From positions 18,027 through 82,026 of the forward strand of contig JANXSX010000068.1 in the NCBI GenBank assembly GCA_025356475.1: a stretch of DNA of 64,000 nt, written 5' to 3'. This stretch comes from Isosphaeraceae bacterium (GTDB lineage Bacteria; Planctomycetota; Planctomycetia; Isosphaerales; Isosphaeraceae). Under the pieces are notes generated by a model. The model did no database searches and was not told where the DNA came from. It was given only the letters and a program-made list of their open reading frames with translations. Below are positions 36,823 through 44,905 of the stretch, in pieces. A program made the translations under genes and the position numbers. How positions within the stretch are numbered: the first letter of the stretch is position 1; each line of letters begins with the position of its first letter.

Positions 36823-38502
36823 ATGGTGGCGAGGATGAAGACTAACTCGGCTGAGCCTGAAGCCGCCGCGAATCCAGGTGCCGGGTATACCGTTGTTGCC
36901 CGCCGATATCGGCCCCAACGGTTCGAGGACGTGGTCGGTCAAGACCATGTCGTCACCGCGCTTCGGAACGCAATCCGCCTCAATCGAGTCACTCACGCCT
37001 ACCTCTTCAGTGGGACCCGAGGGGTCGGCAAGACGTCGCTCGCCCGGATCTTTGCGAAGGCTCTGAACTGTGTCAAAGGCCCCACAGAAAACCCATGCGG
37101 GGTCTGTGATATTTGCCAGTCGATCGCGGTTGGCCAAGATGTCGATGTGATCGAAATCGACGGTGCCAGCAACAACGGTGTCGAGGCGGTCCGAGAACTC
37201 CGCCAGAACGCCGGCCTCCGCCCAAGCCGGGCTCGCTTCAAGATCTACTATATCGACGAAGTTCATATGCTCTCGACTGGGGCGTTCAACGCCTTACTCA
37301 AGACACTCGAAGAGCCCCCTGAACACGTCAAGTTCTTCTTCGCGACCACCGAGTCGAACAAGATCCCCATCACCGTTCTCTCACGCTGTCAGCGCTATGA
37401 TCTGGCCGGAATCGCCCCCGAGCAGATTGCCGCAACCCTGGCCGAGATCTGCACTAAGGAACACGTCGAAGTCGATCCCGACGCCATCGCCGTTGTCGCA
37501 CGTCGAGCAAATGGTTCGATGCGAGATGCGCAGTCCTTGCTCGAACAACTCCTCTCGTCGGGAAGCACAAAGCTCACCGTTGAGGCTGTTCATGCGTTGC
37601 TCGGCACGGCCAGCGACGAGCGAATGCTCGAGCTCCTGGATGCACTCGCGAATCGGAACCCTCAAGGGGCTTTGATGTTGCTCGATCAGGCCGTCAACAG
37701 CGGAGTCCAGCCCACGGATCTACTCAACGGCTGCCTGGAATTCCTCCGCGACGCAATGGTTCTCTCGGTAGGTGCATCCGGACCACTCCTTGCGACCACC
37801 CCCCGCCAGCTCCCGCGTCTGAAGGCCATTCATGAGAGCTGGCCAACCGACTCGATCCTTGCCGCGCTCCAGATATTGGCCGAAGCGCGGGCCCGCCTCC
37901 GAGGGAGCCCACACGGACGAATCCTCGTTGAGATGGCGCTGGTGAAAGTCGCCCGGCTAGAGAATCTGACGGACCTTGCCGACCTTGTCGCACGACTGGC
38001 CGCCGTCGAGGGGTCGGGGCCTCCTGTCGAAAAAAAAAAGTTCCTTGAGCGGCCCCGGACCCAAATAGAACCAACCGACGACTCGCCTCTACCCGCAAAA
38101 CCCGCCCACCATCCGCTCGAACTATCGGAAGTCCTTCTCAATTGGGAGCGGCTCTGCGGCAAACTCGGGATCTTGCTGGGGGGCAAGTTCAACCTGGTCC
38201 GGCCCGACCAGATGCTTGGGCCAAGCCTCTTACGCGTGCCGGTCAGCCCGCGCTATCACGAGGTAGCCGATGCCTATGAAAACGGAGACACTAAAGAGCG
38301 GATCGAAGTTGTCGCTCGCGAGATGTTCGGCCATGGGTTCGGCCTCCAGTTCGTCAAGATGACGGAAGCCGAGCCTGTGATCGCCCGAACCGTAAGTTCT
38401 GCAGGCCCCTGGCAGGACGACCAGATGATCAAAGACATGGTCAAGCTCTTTGATATCAAACAAGTTCGGATCGAACTTGCTCCGATGGAAAGCACGCCTT
38501 GA
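36823..38502 (+). CDS. dnaX: DNA polymerase III subunits tau and gamma
   Basis: A 559-residue clamp-loader ATPase. Walker A is SGTRGVGKTS (residues 63-72), zinc-binding Cys are in NCVKGPTENPCGVCDICQ (Cys 83, 92, 95, 98), Walker B is IYYIDEVHML, sensor 1 FFATTESNKI and SRC box LSRCQRYD. Domain III and a shorter tau-specific tail follow. At 38030-38039 there is a run of ten A followed by G: in the reading frame this is A-AAA-AAG, the E. coli dnaX slippery heptamer in correct phase. A -1 shift gives Val-Pro then TGA at 38046, so a gamma form of about 408 residues; +1 meets TAG at 38066. The start is ATG 36823 or ATG 36835 (GGAG favours the first); anything upstream would run into the SRP RNA. 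Confidence 0.95.
   Translation: MVARMKTNSAEPEAAANPGAGYTVVARRYRPQRFEDVVGQDHVVTALRNAIRLNRVTHAYLFSGTRGVGKTSLARIFAKALNCVKGPTENPCGVCDICQSIAVGQDVDVIEIDGASNNGVEAVRELRQNAGLRPSRARFKIYYIDEVHMLSTGAFNALLKTLEEPPEHVKFFFATTESNKIPITVLSRCQRYDLAGIAPEQIAATLAEICTKEHVEVDPDAIAVVARRANGSMRDAQSLLEQLLSSGSTKLTVEAVHALLGTASDERMLELLDALANRNPQGALMLLDQAVNSGVQPTDLLNGCLEFLRDAMVLSVGASGPLLATTPRQLPRLKAIHESWPTDSILAALQILAEARARLRGSPHGRILVEMALVKVARLENLTDLADLVARLAAVEGSGPPVEKKKFLERPRTQIEPTDDSPLPAKPAHHPLELSEVLLNWERLCGKLGILLGGKFNLVRPDQMLGPSLLRVPVSPRYHEVADAYENGDTKERIEVVAREMFGHGFGLQFVKMTEAEPVIARTVSSAGPWQDDQMIKDMVKLFDIKQVRIELAPMESTP
38030..38048 (+). promoter_or_regulatory. Putative programmed frameshift / slippage site in dnaX
   Basis: Ten A followed by G, containing A-AAA-AAG in phase, and an immediate stop in the -1 frame (TGA 38046-38048). 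GGGTCGGGGCC at 38011-38021 can pair with 38051-38062, and GAGCGG at 38047-38052 with CCGCTC at 38113-38118. The same run could work by RNA polymerase slippage as in Thermus dnaX. Confidence 0.75.
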
Positions 38503-38590
38503 TTGTTTTGTCTGCTCACACAGAATGCAGACGGAATTCCCGATGCGGTTACGAGCACACATCAGACACGCAACTTCTCTTGAGGCTCAC

Positions 38591-38935
38591 ATGTTCAATA
38601 ATCTGGGACAGCTTGGAGACTTGATGCGGAACGCGGGCAAGATCCGTGAATCGGCAGAGAAGATGGGCGAGGTACTCGGACAGCTTGAGGTCGAAGGGAC
38701 TGCCGGAAACGGGGCCATCTCGGTCCGGGCTAATGGTCGCTTGGAGGTTCTCGCAATGCGGATCGACCCCAAGCTCTTGACCGGTACGGACGTTGCTCTT
38801 CTGGAGGATCTGGTCAAGGCTGCCACCAATCAGGCACTGACCCAGGCGCGCGAAGCGGCCGCAGGCGAGATTCAAAAGCTAACCGGCGGAATCCAGATTC
38901 CCGGCCTTTCGAACCTTCTGGGCGGGGGAGCTTGA
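38591..38935 (+). CDS. ebfC: YbaB/EbfC nucleoid-associated protein
   Basis: A 114-residue DNA-binding protein of the YbaB/EbfC family: starts MFNNLGQLGDLMRNAGKI, has the acidic-helix/strand core LEVEGTAGNGAISVRANGRLEV and the C-terminal helix ALTQAREAAAGEIQKLTGG. It binds DNA as a homodimer and is found between dnaX and recR in most bacteria; the same order holds here. GAGG lies upstream of ATG 38591; the frame is open to 38450 but that part overlaps dnaX and is not homologous. Confidence 0.93.
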   Translation: MFNNLGQLGDLMRNAGKIRESAEKMGEVLGQLEVEGTAGNGAISVRANGRLEVLAMRIDPKLLTGTDVALLEDLVKAATNQALTQAREAAAGEIQKLTGGIQIPGLSNLLGGGA

Positions 38936-38939
38936 AAGA

Positions 38940-39554
38940 ATGTCCACAGGTGGAAGTTACACAGCCGCACTCGACCTCCTCACCGCTGCGCTCGGAAAGC
39001 TTCCCGGCATCGGCGCAAAGTCCGCCGAGCGGCTGGCGCATCACCTCCTCAAGTGCCCGGTTCAAGACGCAATCGCACTTGCGACCGCGATCCAGAATGT
39101 CCGTGAACGCGTCCGGCATTGTGAGGTCTGTTTCCATCTCACGGAGGTTGAGCAGCCGCAATGCGGAATTTGCCGCGACCCCAAACGCGATCACACCTTG
39201 GTCTGTGTTGTTGAACAACCTCGCGACCTGCTTGCGCTCGAACGAGCGGGGACTTACGGGGGCGTCTACCACGTACTTCTTGGGAAGCTCGCCCCGCTGC
39301 AGGGAGTTGGGCCTGACCAACTGACGCTCGAACCACTCGTCGATCGCGTACGGAGTGGGCTCATTCGCGAGTTGATCATGGCGACGAATCCGACACTTGA
39401 AGGCGACGGAACTGCGCTCCTGGTCGCAAATCGAATGGCGGAATTCGAGGTCGTCATCACGAGGCTGGCTCGCGGTCTTGCCTCGGGGGGCTCGCTCGAA
39501 TTCGCCAATAAAGAAATGCTCTCCGATGCGCTGAATGGCCGACAGCCGTTCTAA
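38940..39554 (+). CDS. recR: Recombination mediator protein RecR
   Basis: A 204-residue RecR. The helix-hairpin-helix LTAALGKLPGIGAKSAERLAHHLL is followed by a C4 zinc finger (CEVCFHLTEVEQPQCGIC), a Toprim domain (VCVVEQPRDLLALERAG, YGGVYHVLLGKLAPLQGVGPDQL) and the Walker-like C-terminal helix. It works with RecO to load RecA at gaps. It begins 4 bp after the ebfC stop, so dnaX-ebfC-recR is one operon. Confidence 0.96.
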   Translation: MSTGGSYTAALDLLTAALGKLPGIGAKSAERLAHHLLKCPVQDAIALATAIQNVRERVRHCEVCFHLTEVEQPQCGICRDPKRDHTLVCVVEQPRDLLALERAGTYGGVYHVLLGKLAPLQGVGPDQLTLEPLVDRVRSGLIRELIMATNPTLEGDGTALLVANRMAEFEVVITRLARGLASGGSLEFANKEMLSDALNGRQPF

Positions 39555-39911
39555 CGGAACCGTGTTGAGCTTTGCCCGACGAATCCCCATCGACACGACC
39601 AGTTCGCTCGACCACTTTGGGGACGGATCTGAGAGACAAACGTAGGAATATTGCGCAGTCGAGCACGTGGTCACAGGCACCGTTGTGGTTCGTCTCCATT
39701 CCAGAGCAGCACCGATCAACGATGTCTCGGAGGGGTAAACTCGCTGATTTCAAGCGATTGGAGCGCAATTTGCTCTGGGCTTCTTTGACACGAGCAATCT
39801 CTTATGGTATCGTACTTGCTGTAGAAGCCACGCGGATGGATGTGATCTGGGGCGACGAGCCGGCCGACCTGCGAACTCTCAATCAATCACAACGCGGTGG
39901 AAACCAGGAAC
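39555..39911. other. Intergenic region between recR and rpoN
   Basis: A 357-bp space. It holds the rpoN promoter (39785..39813); a 124-residue open frame across it has no ribosome-binding site, no family features and overlaps rpoN, so I left it out. No repeats seen. Confidence 0.5.
39785..39813 (+). promoter_or_regulatory. Sigma-70-type promoter for rpoN
   Basis: TTGACA, 17-bp spacer, TATCGT: a near-consensus housekeeping promoter about 100 bp upstream of the rpoN start codon. Confidence 0.6.
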
Positions 39912-41324
39912 ATGCGACTCGATACTTCGCAACAATTCAAGACTGACATGCGGCTTCGAATGGCCCCTCGCATGATTCAGTCGATGGAAATATTGCAACT
40001 TCCTCTCATGGCGTTGCAAGAGCGGATCGACCAGGAACTTGAAGAGAATCCGCTACTCATCGACCTCCGCGAAGGTGACACGAGCGAAAACGAGTCCGAG
40101 GTCGACGCGAGTTCGTCGACCGAGACTGATAGCGATGTTGCAGATTGGGAAGAATGGGATGACCGGGATCCGCATCGTCCGAGTCGCGCAGCACTGAGCG
40201 AAGAGGCGGACCGCAAGTACGACGCCATGCAAAATATGGCCTCTCGGCCCCGTTCCTTGCACGATGAACTTGACGATCAGCTTGGGTTCCTACCCACCGA
40301 CTCGAAGTTGCGTGCACTCGCCGAATATATCATTCATAACCTCGATGAGAATGGATACCTCCAGCTCAGCCTGCACGAGATCATCCGCGATTTCGGCGGC
40401 GAGGCCGATCAGTCCGAAGCTGATGAGGCCCTCCAACTCGTTCAGAAACTGGAACCACAGGGTGTCGGTGCCCGTAATCTTCGGGAGTGTCTGCTCCTCC
40501 AGCTTACCCCCGACCTCCCCTTCAAGGATGTTCTCTACACCCTGATCTCAAATCATCTCGACGACATTCAGCAGAACCGACTTCCGCAGATTGAGAAGAA
40601 GACCGGCATTGCCATTGATGTGATCAAGGAAGCGATCGAACAACTTCGGCGTCTCGATCCCCGGCCAGGCGCTCGTTTCCTCTCCGACAATAATCAATAT
40701 GTTTTGCCCGACTTGATCGTTGAACCCGACGAGCAAGGTGTCTATCAGGTCGCGCTCATTGACGATTACACGCCTCAACTCTCAATCTCGCATTACTACC
40801 AGAAACAGCTCAAGAATAAGGCGATGGACCCGGTCACTCGGGAGTTCATTCAGAAGAAGATTCAGTCAGCTCGGTGGTTGATCGAGTCCATCGAGCAGCG
40901 CAGGGGAACCCTCCTCAAAGTCGCTCGCGCGATCATTGAGCATCAAAAAGACTTTCTTGACAAGGGCCCGGAATCGATCCAGCCCCTCAAGATGCAGCAA
41001 ATCGCCGACCAGGTTCATGTCCACGTGACAACCGTTAGTCGCGCTGTCGATGACAAGTGGATTCAGACTCCGCGCGGAATCTTTGCCCTGAAACGATTCT
41101 TCGGAGGAGGCACCACGAATGCCGACGGCGAAGAAGTGGCCTGGGACAAGATCAAACAGAAACTCCTTGAGCTGATCGCCAAGGAAGACAGATCGAACCC
41201 GATGTCCGATGAAGAGATCGTCGACGCTCTCTCCCAAACCGGAGTTCCCGTCGCCCGTCGCACGGTCACAAAGTATCGGAAGGCCTTGCGAATTCCATCG
41301 AGTCGACAACGGAAACAGTTCTAA
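39912..41324 (+). CDS. rpoN: RNA polymerase sigma-54 factor
   Basis: A 470-residue sigma-54. Region I has the activator-interacting Gln/Leu-rich segment MAPRMIQSMEILQLPLMALQERIDQELEENP; the acidic region II is at residues 55-85; the core-binding region includes DENGYLQ and LQKLEPQGVGARNLRECLLLQL; the helix-turn-helix is in MQQIADQVHVHVTTVSRAVDDKWIQTPRGIFALK; and the RpoN box reads ARRTVTKYRKALRIP near the C-terminus. It directs transcription from -24/-12 promoters and needs an AAA+ activator. ATG 39912 (AGGA upstream) is chosen over GTG 39897. Confidence 0.96.
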   Translation: MRLDTSQQFKTDMRLRMAPRMIQSMEILQLPLMALQERIDQELEENPLLIDLREGDTSENESEVDASSSTETDSDVADWEEWDDRDPHRPSRAALSEEADRKYDAMQNMASRPRSLHDELDDQLGFLPTDSKLRALAEYIIHNLDENGYLQLSLHEIIRDFGGEADQSEADEALQLVQKLEPQGVGARNLRECLLLQLTPDLPFKDVLYTLISNHLDDIQQNRLPQIEKKTGIAIDVIKEAIEQLRRLDPRPGARFLSDNNQYVLPDLIVEPDEQGVYQVALIDDYTPQLSISHYYQKQLKNKAMDPVTREFIQKKIQSARWLIESIEQRRGTLLKVARAIIEHQKDFLDKGPESIQPLKMQQIADQVHVHVTTVSRAVDDKWIQTPRGIFALKRFFGGGTTNADGEEVAWDKIKQKLLELIAKEDRSNPMSDEEIVDALSQTGVPVARRTVTKYRKALRIPSSRQRKQF

Positions 41325-41366
41325 GAATTCGAATGATTGCTGAAATCCGATCCGAGGAGGCCTTTG

Positions 41367-42002
41367 ATGGCTCGCGAGGACTTTCTGCTTTATCTTGATC
41401 AAGCCGCCGGCGCAGCTTCGCCCCGTCAAGCCAAGAACGGTGTACGTCTTGATCCAACACGTATTGAGGAACTTCTCCGGAAGGATGGACACACTCAGTG
41501 GCTAAGCCGTCGGACAGTGAAGGGGTTCGACCCTAAGGATTACGCGAATATCTTATCCGACGTGGAGCTCGAAAACCTCAAGAGAGATGTCGCTGGTTTC
41601 GGCAAAGTCGCGGAGAGTCTGGGCGGGAAGCAGAAAACAACAGATCAGCAGATTGAGGATGGCCTCCCACATTTTCTCTCGATGCTCAATATCATGAGTC
41701 CGTTTCTTGATGGATTCAACGAATACAAGACATTGAAAGTTGCATTGAAACAAGAAAAATTGCCCTCTTATATCAAGGACTTCGCAGTCAGCGTGGGTGA
41801 AGATTGGACAGGTGATCCAGCGATCAAAATCTGGGTGATTATCGACGACGACGCAGCCGACGAATCATTTTACAAGGGCGTATCGGATCTCGGAGGCGAA
41901 ATCGAAGAGATCCTCGAGAGTGTCAATTCTGGAAGACATACATTCATCTACTTTCGCACATTCTCCGAGCAGCGAGAATTGGAAGAGGCCGGTGTCCGAT
42001 GA
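41367..42002 (+). CDS. Hypothetical partner of the HEPN protein
   Basis: A 211-residue protein, not recognised with certainty. It starts at ATG 41367 with GGAGG six bases upstream. The N-terminal half is helical; a central segment DQQIEDGLPHFLSMLNIMSPFLDGF looks like an alpha-helical pair; the C-terminal third is an alpha/beta unit (DFAVSVGEDWTGDPAIKIWVIIDDDAADESFYKGVSDLGGEI) that resembles the small companion proteins often encoded before HEPN proteins. Its stop overlaps the HEPN start (ATGA), so the two are translated together. The region is more AT-rich than its neighbours, suggesting transfer. It could be an antitoxin-like partner; that is inference from arrangement. Confidence 0.65.
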   Translation: MAREDFLLYLDQAAGAASPRQAKNGVRLDPTRIEELLRKDGHTQWLSRRTVKGFDPKDYANILSDVELENLKRDVAGFGKVAESLGGKQKTTDQQIEDGLPHFLSMLNIMSPFLDGFNEYKTLKVALKQEKLPSYIKDFAVSVGEDWTGDPAIKIWVIIDDDAADESFYKGVSDLGGEIEEILESVNSGRHTFIYFRTFSEQRELEEAGVR

Positions 42003-42523
42003 GTCTCGCGGACGATTTGCTCGATCTCGCCGAATTACTCGCAAACACGGGATCGCCGCAACTGGAGCAGGCAAGCCTACGAAGGTCGATCTCAACCTGT
42101 TATTACGCTCTCTTTCACCTTCTTCTCGAGGATGCCTCTCGCAGCGTTGCGATACAATTCGATATCCCGGGTGTCCAGGCGAGAATTCTGCGCAGTATTA
42201 CTCATAAAGACCTAAAGACTGTCTCAAATTCGTTTATAAGTAACAATAACCTCCCTATCTTGATCAAATCATTAATGAATTCGCACAAATCAGATACAAA
42301 CGAGATTGTACGTATTGCTAAGATCGTGTGCAGGCTCCAGGAAACTCGTGAAGAGGCGGACTACGAAACTGAGACGAATTTCACTCGTACCGAGGTAGCA
42401 GCCTTAATAAAAAGCACGAAAGATGCTTTCCAAGCATGGGCCCATGTACGTGAGAAACCTCTTGGACGCGCGTATTTATTCTACTTGCTGTATCCGAAGC
42501 TCATCTCGGGAGCGTCTCGATAG
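41999..42523 (+). CDS. HEPN-domain protein
   Basis: A 174-residue protein with the pattern of HEPN domain proteins: SLRRSISTCYYALFH (residues 27-40) and later IVCRLQETREEADYETETNFTRTEVAALIKSTKDAFQAW, the usual closing helices (LxxxRxxADY). HEPN proteins are often ribonucleases or toxin components, with an R-x4-6-H motif. The exact RNase motif is not clear here (no obvious R-x4-6-H in the usual place), so catalytic activity is uncertain. It overlaps the upstream partner by four bases and has AT-rich codon use, with runs such as TTTATAAGTAAC. Nothing else mobile is attached. Confidence 0.7.
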   Translation: MSLADDLLDLAELLANTGSPQLEQASLRRSISTCYYALFHLLLEDASRSVAIQFDIPGVQARILRSITHKDLKTVSNSFISNNNLPILIKSLMNSHKSDTNEIVRIAKIVCRLQETREEADYETETNFTRTEVAALIKSTKDAFQAWAHVREKPLGRAYLFYLLYPKLISGASR

Positions 42524-42549
42524 AGAAAGGATCGTTGCGCACTTCCGTC

Positions 42550-44808
42550 TCATCGACCCTTCTTCTTCCCCTTGCTTTTCCCTTTCCCTTTCCCTTTCTT
42601 CGGCCCTCGGTTGACAACTCGTTCGGTGGGTCGAGGTGCGCGGCGGATGGGTTGAGATCGACTGGGGTGCGGACCCGTCGCGGGACCTTGACTCGGGTCA
42701 GAAGTGGCTAGAACCAGGTCGAGTTCGCGGCGATCGACGTCGATGCTGGCGACCTTGACCTCGATCTGATCGCCGAGCCGATATCGTTTCCCCCCGCGAC
42801 GACCGATCAGCGTATGCGTCTCGGACTCCAGATAGTAATAGTCGTCGGACAGGGCAGTAAGGTGCAAGAGTCCCTCGACAGGCAGCTCAACAAGTCGGGC
42901 AAAGAAGCCGAAATCCGTAACGTTAATAATCACCGCGTGGAACGTCTCGCCAATTCTTCCTAACAAGTGCGTGAGTAGCTTGATCTTGATGAGTTCACGT
43001 TCGGCCGTCTCGGCCCTGCGTTCAGTTCGAGTACAATGCTCGCCGAGGGCTGTCAGCTCTTCCAGGTCCGTCTTGGGCTTCTTGCCTGCGAGGACTGCCG
43101 CTAACTGACGATGAACTTGCAGGTCCGGGAACCGGCGGATTGGCGAGGTGAAGTGGCAGTAGTCGTCGCTCGCGAGTGCATAATGACCGAGCTTTTCTGG
43201 GGTGTATCTCGCCTGTTTCAAACTCCGCAACAAGGCATAATGGATCGCGTGGGCTTCGGGCTTCCCTACTGCCTCTGCGAGCACCTTCTGAAGCTCGAAG
43301 CGGCTCTGGGCTTGCTCAATCTCGAAGCCCAGCTCTCGAGCGAACTCGGCGAAATCCTCGAGCTTGCCGGGCTCGGGGTCGGGATGCACCCGGCGAAGGA
43401 TCGCTACTTCTTTGGACCCAAGCCAATCCGCGACCGACTCATTTGCGGCAAGCATAAACTCTTCAATGACCTGATGGCTTACGTCATGCGATGCAAGGTG
43501 AGCCCCCACAACCTGTCCCACATCGCCAAGGTCAATCTCGATCTCAGGCATACTCAGTTCCAACGCCCCGCGCAGGAACCGCCGCTTCCTCAAGATCATT
43601 GCAAGTTCGAGCATTCGCCCCAGCGTCGCGTGAACCTCGGGTAGAAGCCCTGCGGGTATCCCCTCGGATGGCTGCATCGCCTCAAAGGCTTGCTCATAGC
43701 TGAAGCGTTGATCAACCTTGATGGCTGACCTTGCGAAAGTCATCCCAGTCCGGATTCCCTCGGCGTTAAATTCGAGCAGGGCACTCATCGTATATCGAAC
43801 GTGCCCTGATTGAAGACTTGCCAGGCTATTGCTAATCACCTCGGGGAGCATTGGAATCACACGGTCGGGCAGGTAGACCGAAGTCCCCCGCTTCTTCGCT
43901 TCGATGTCAAGGGCCGAGCCTATCTTGACGAAGTGCGAGACATCGGCAATATGAACTCCGAGCGACCAGTAGCCACGGTCGTCACGACTCAGGCTGATCG
44001 CATCATCGAAGTCACGGGCAGTTGCTGGATCGATCGTGACAGTCAAAACCTCTCGGAGGTCAAGGCGATCGTCAACATTCTCTTCTTTGAATGTCAATGC
44101 CTGCTCACGTGCCTCTTGCAACGTATCATCATCGAACACATCGGGGATGCCAAGGGCACGGATTACTGAGAGTGTATCAACTCCAGGGGTTCCCCGTGGC
44201 CCGAGCAACTCGGTGATGACCCCCTCGCCCTGGTGAGTTGGGCTAGGGTATCGAACCATCTCAAGTGCAACTTTATCGTCGGTCTTGGCACCTTTTGCAC
44301 CTGGGTCGCCGACATAGATGGGAGTTGTGAAGGTGGTGCCGTCGATCCTGACGAAGCCCGCCCCATCGCGTTCCAGGTACGTGCCGACAAAGAGACCGGC
44401 CGCGCGGTTGAGTACCTGAAGGACTTTCCCTTCGATATTCATTCCCGACTTCTTGGGCCGCTTGACAACTTTGACAAGCACTTCATCACCACTGGACGCG
44501 TCACGTCCCTCATCAGCCGGTATATAGATCTGCTCAGATCGATCGGTCGACAAGTGGGGACGCACGAAGCCGAAGCCCTTCTGGCTACGGCGATAAATGC
44601 CCCTGATGGTCCCCTTCGTATCGGGGAGACGGAGGGTCTTATCCTTTGCCAGCTCGAGCTTGCCTTCCCGGATCAATCTCTTGATCGCCGATCGAAGGTC
44701 GGGATACTCAAGGTCTGCAAGCTGGAACCGACGCGACATCGCTTTCAGAGTCAGCGGCACATAGCCTATGCTGTTGAGCAGTTCGAGGACCCGGTCTGCG
44801 TGATCCAT
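42550..44808 (-). CDS. rnr: Ribonuclease R
   Basis: A 752-residue 3'-5' exoribonuclease of the RNB family. An N-terminal winged-helix region is followed by two cold-shock domains (GTIRGIYRRSQKGFGFVRP near residue 65), the RNB catalytic core with TIDPATARDFDDAISL (metal-binding Asp cluster), LPEVISNSLASL and FTSPIRRFPDLQVHRQL, and an S1 domain near the end (GETFHAVIINVTDFGFFARL). The C-terminal tail is a lysine-rich low-complexity stretch (KKGKGKGKSKGKKKGR) typical of RNase R. It degrades structured RNA and helps quality control. Confidence 0.95.
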   Translation of the reverse strand: MDHADRVLELLNSIGYVPLTLKAMSRRFQLADLEYPDLRSAIKRLIREGKLELAKDKTLRLPDTKGTIRGIYRRSQKGFGFVRPHLSTDRSEQIYIPADEGRDASSGDEVLVKVVKRPKKSGMNIEGKVLQVLNRAAGLFVGTYLERDGAGFVRIDGTTFTTPIYVGDPGAKGAKTDDKVALEMVRYPSPTHQGEGVITELLGPRGTPGVDTLSVIRALGIPDVFDDDTLQEAREQALTFKEENVDDRLDLREVLTVTIDPATARDFDDAISLSRDDRGYWSLGVHIADVSHFVKIGSALDIEAKKRGTSVYLPDRVIPMLPEVISNSLASLQSGHVRYTMSALLEFNAEGIRTGMTFARSAIKVDQRFSYEQAFEAMQPSEGIPAGLLPEVHATLGRMLELAMILRKRRFLRGALELSMPEIEIDLGDVGQVVGAHLASHDVSHQVIEEFMLAANESVADWLGSKEVAILRRVHPDPEPGKLEDFAEFARELGFEIEQAQSRFELQKVLAEAVGKPEAHAIHYALLRSLKQARYTPEKLGHYALASDDYCHFTSPIRRFPDLQVHRQLAAVLAGKKPKTDLEELTALGEHCTRTERRAETAERELIKIKLLTHLLGRIGETFHAVIINVTDFGFFARLVELPVEGLLHLTALSDDYYYLESETHTLIGRRGGKRYRLGDQIEVKVASIDVDRRELDLVLATSDPSQGPATGPHPSRSQPIRRAPRPTERVVNRGPKKGKGKGKSKGKKKGR

Positions 44809-44845
44809 TGTGGAGCCTCGATTTCGGACGAATTCGAACGAAACA

Positions 44846-44875
44846 GGGTGTCATCGAGTGAACACGTTGACACCC
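44846..44875 (-). terminator. Hairpin between yhaM-like gene and rnr
   Basis: Perfect 8-bp inverted repeat (44846-44853 with 44868-44875), loop of 14 bases, directly downstream of the YhaM-type gene and upstream of rnr; it may separate the two transcripts. Confidence 0.45.
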
Positions 44876-44905
44876 TACGTAGCGATCGCCATGAAGACAA
44901 ATGGA

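Noticed and set aside
38814..39719. 301-codon minus-strand frame across recR
   Set aside because: It is antisense to a certain recR gene; the protein has no domain features.
39572..39946. 124-codon frame between recR and rpoN
   Set aside because: No family features, overlaps the rpoN start and promoter, and lacks a ribosome-binding site.
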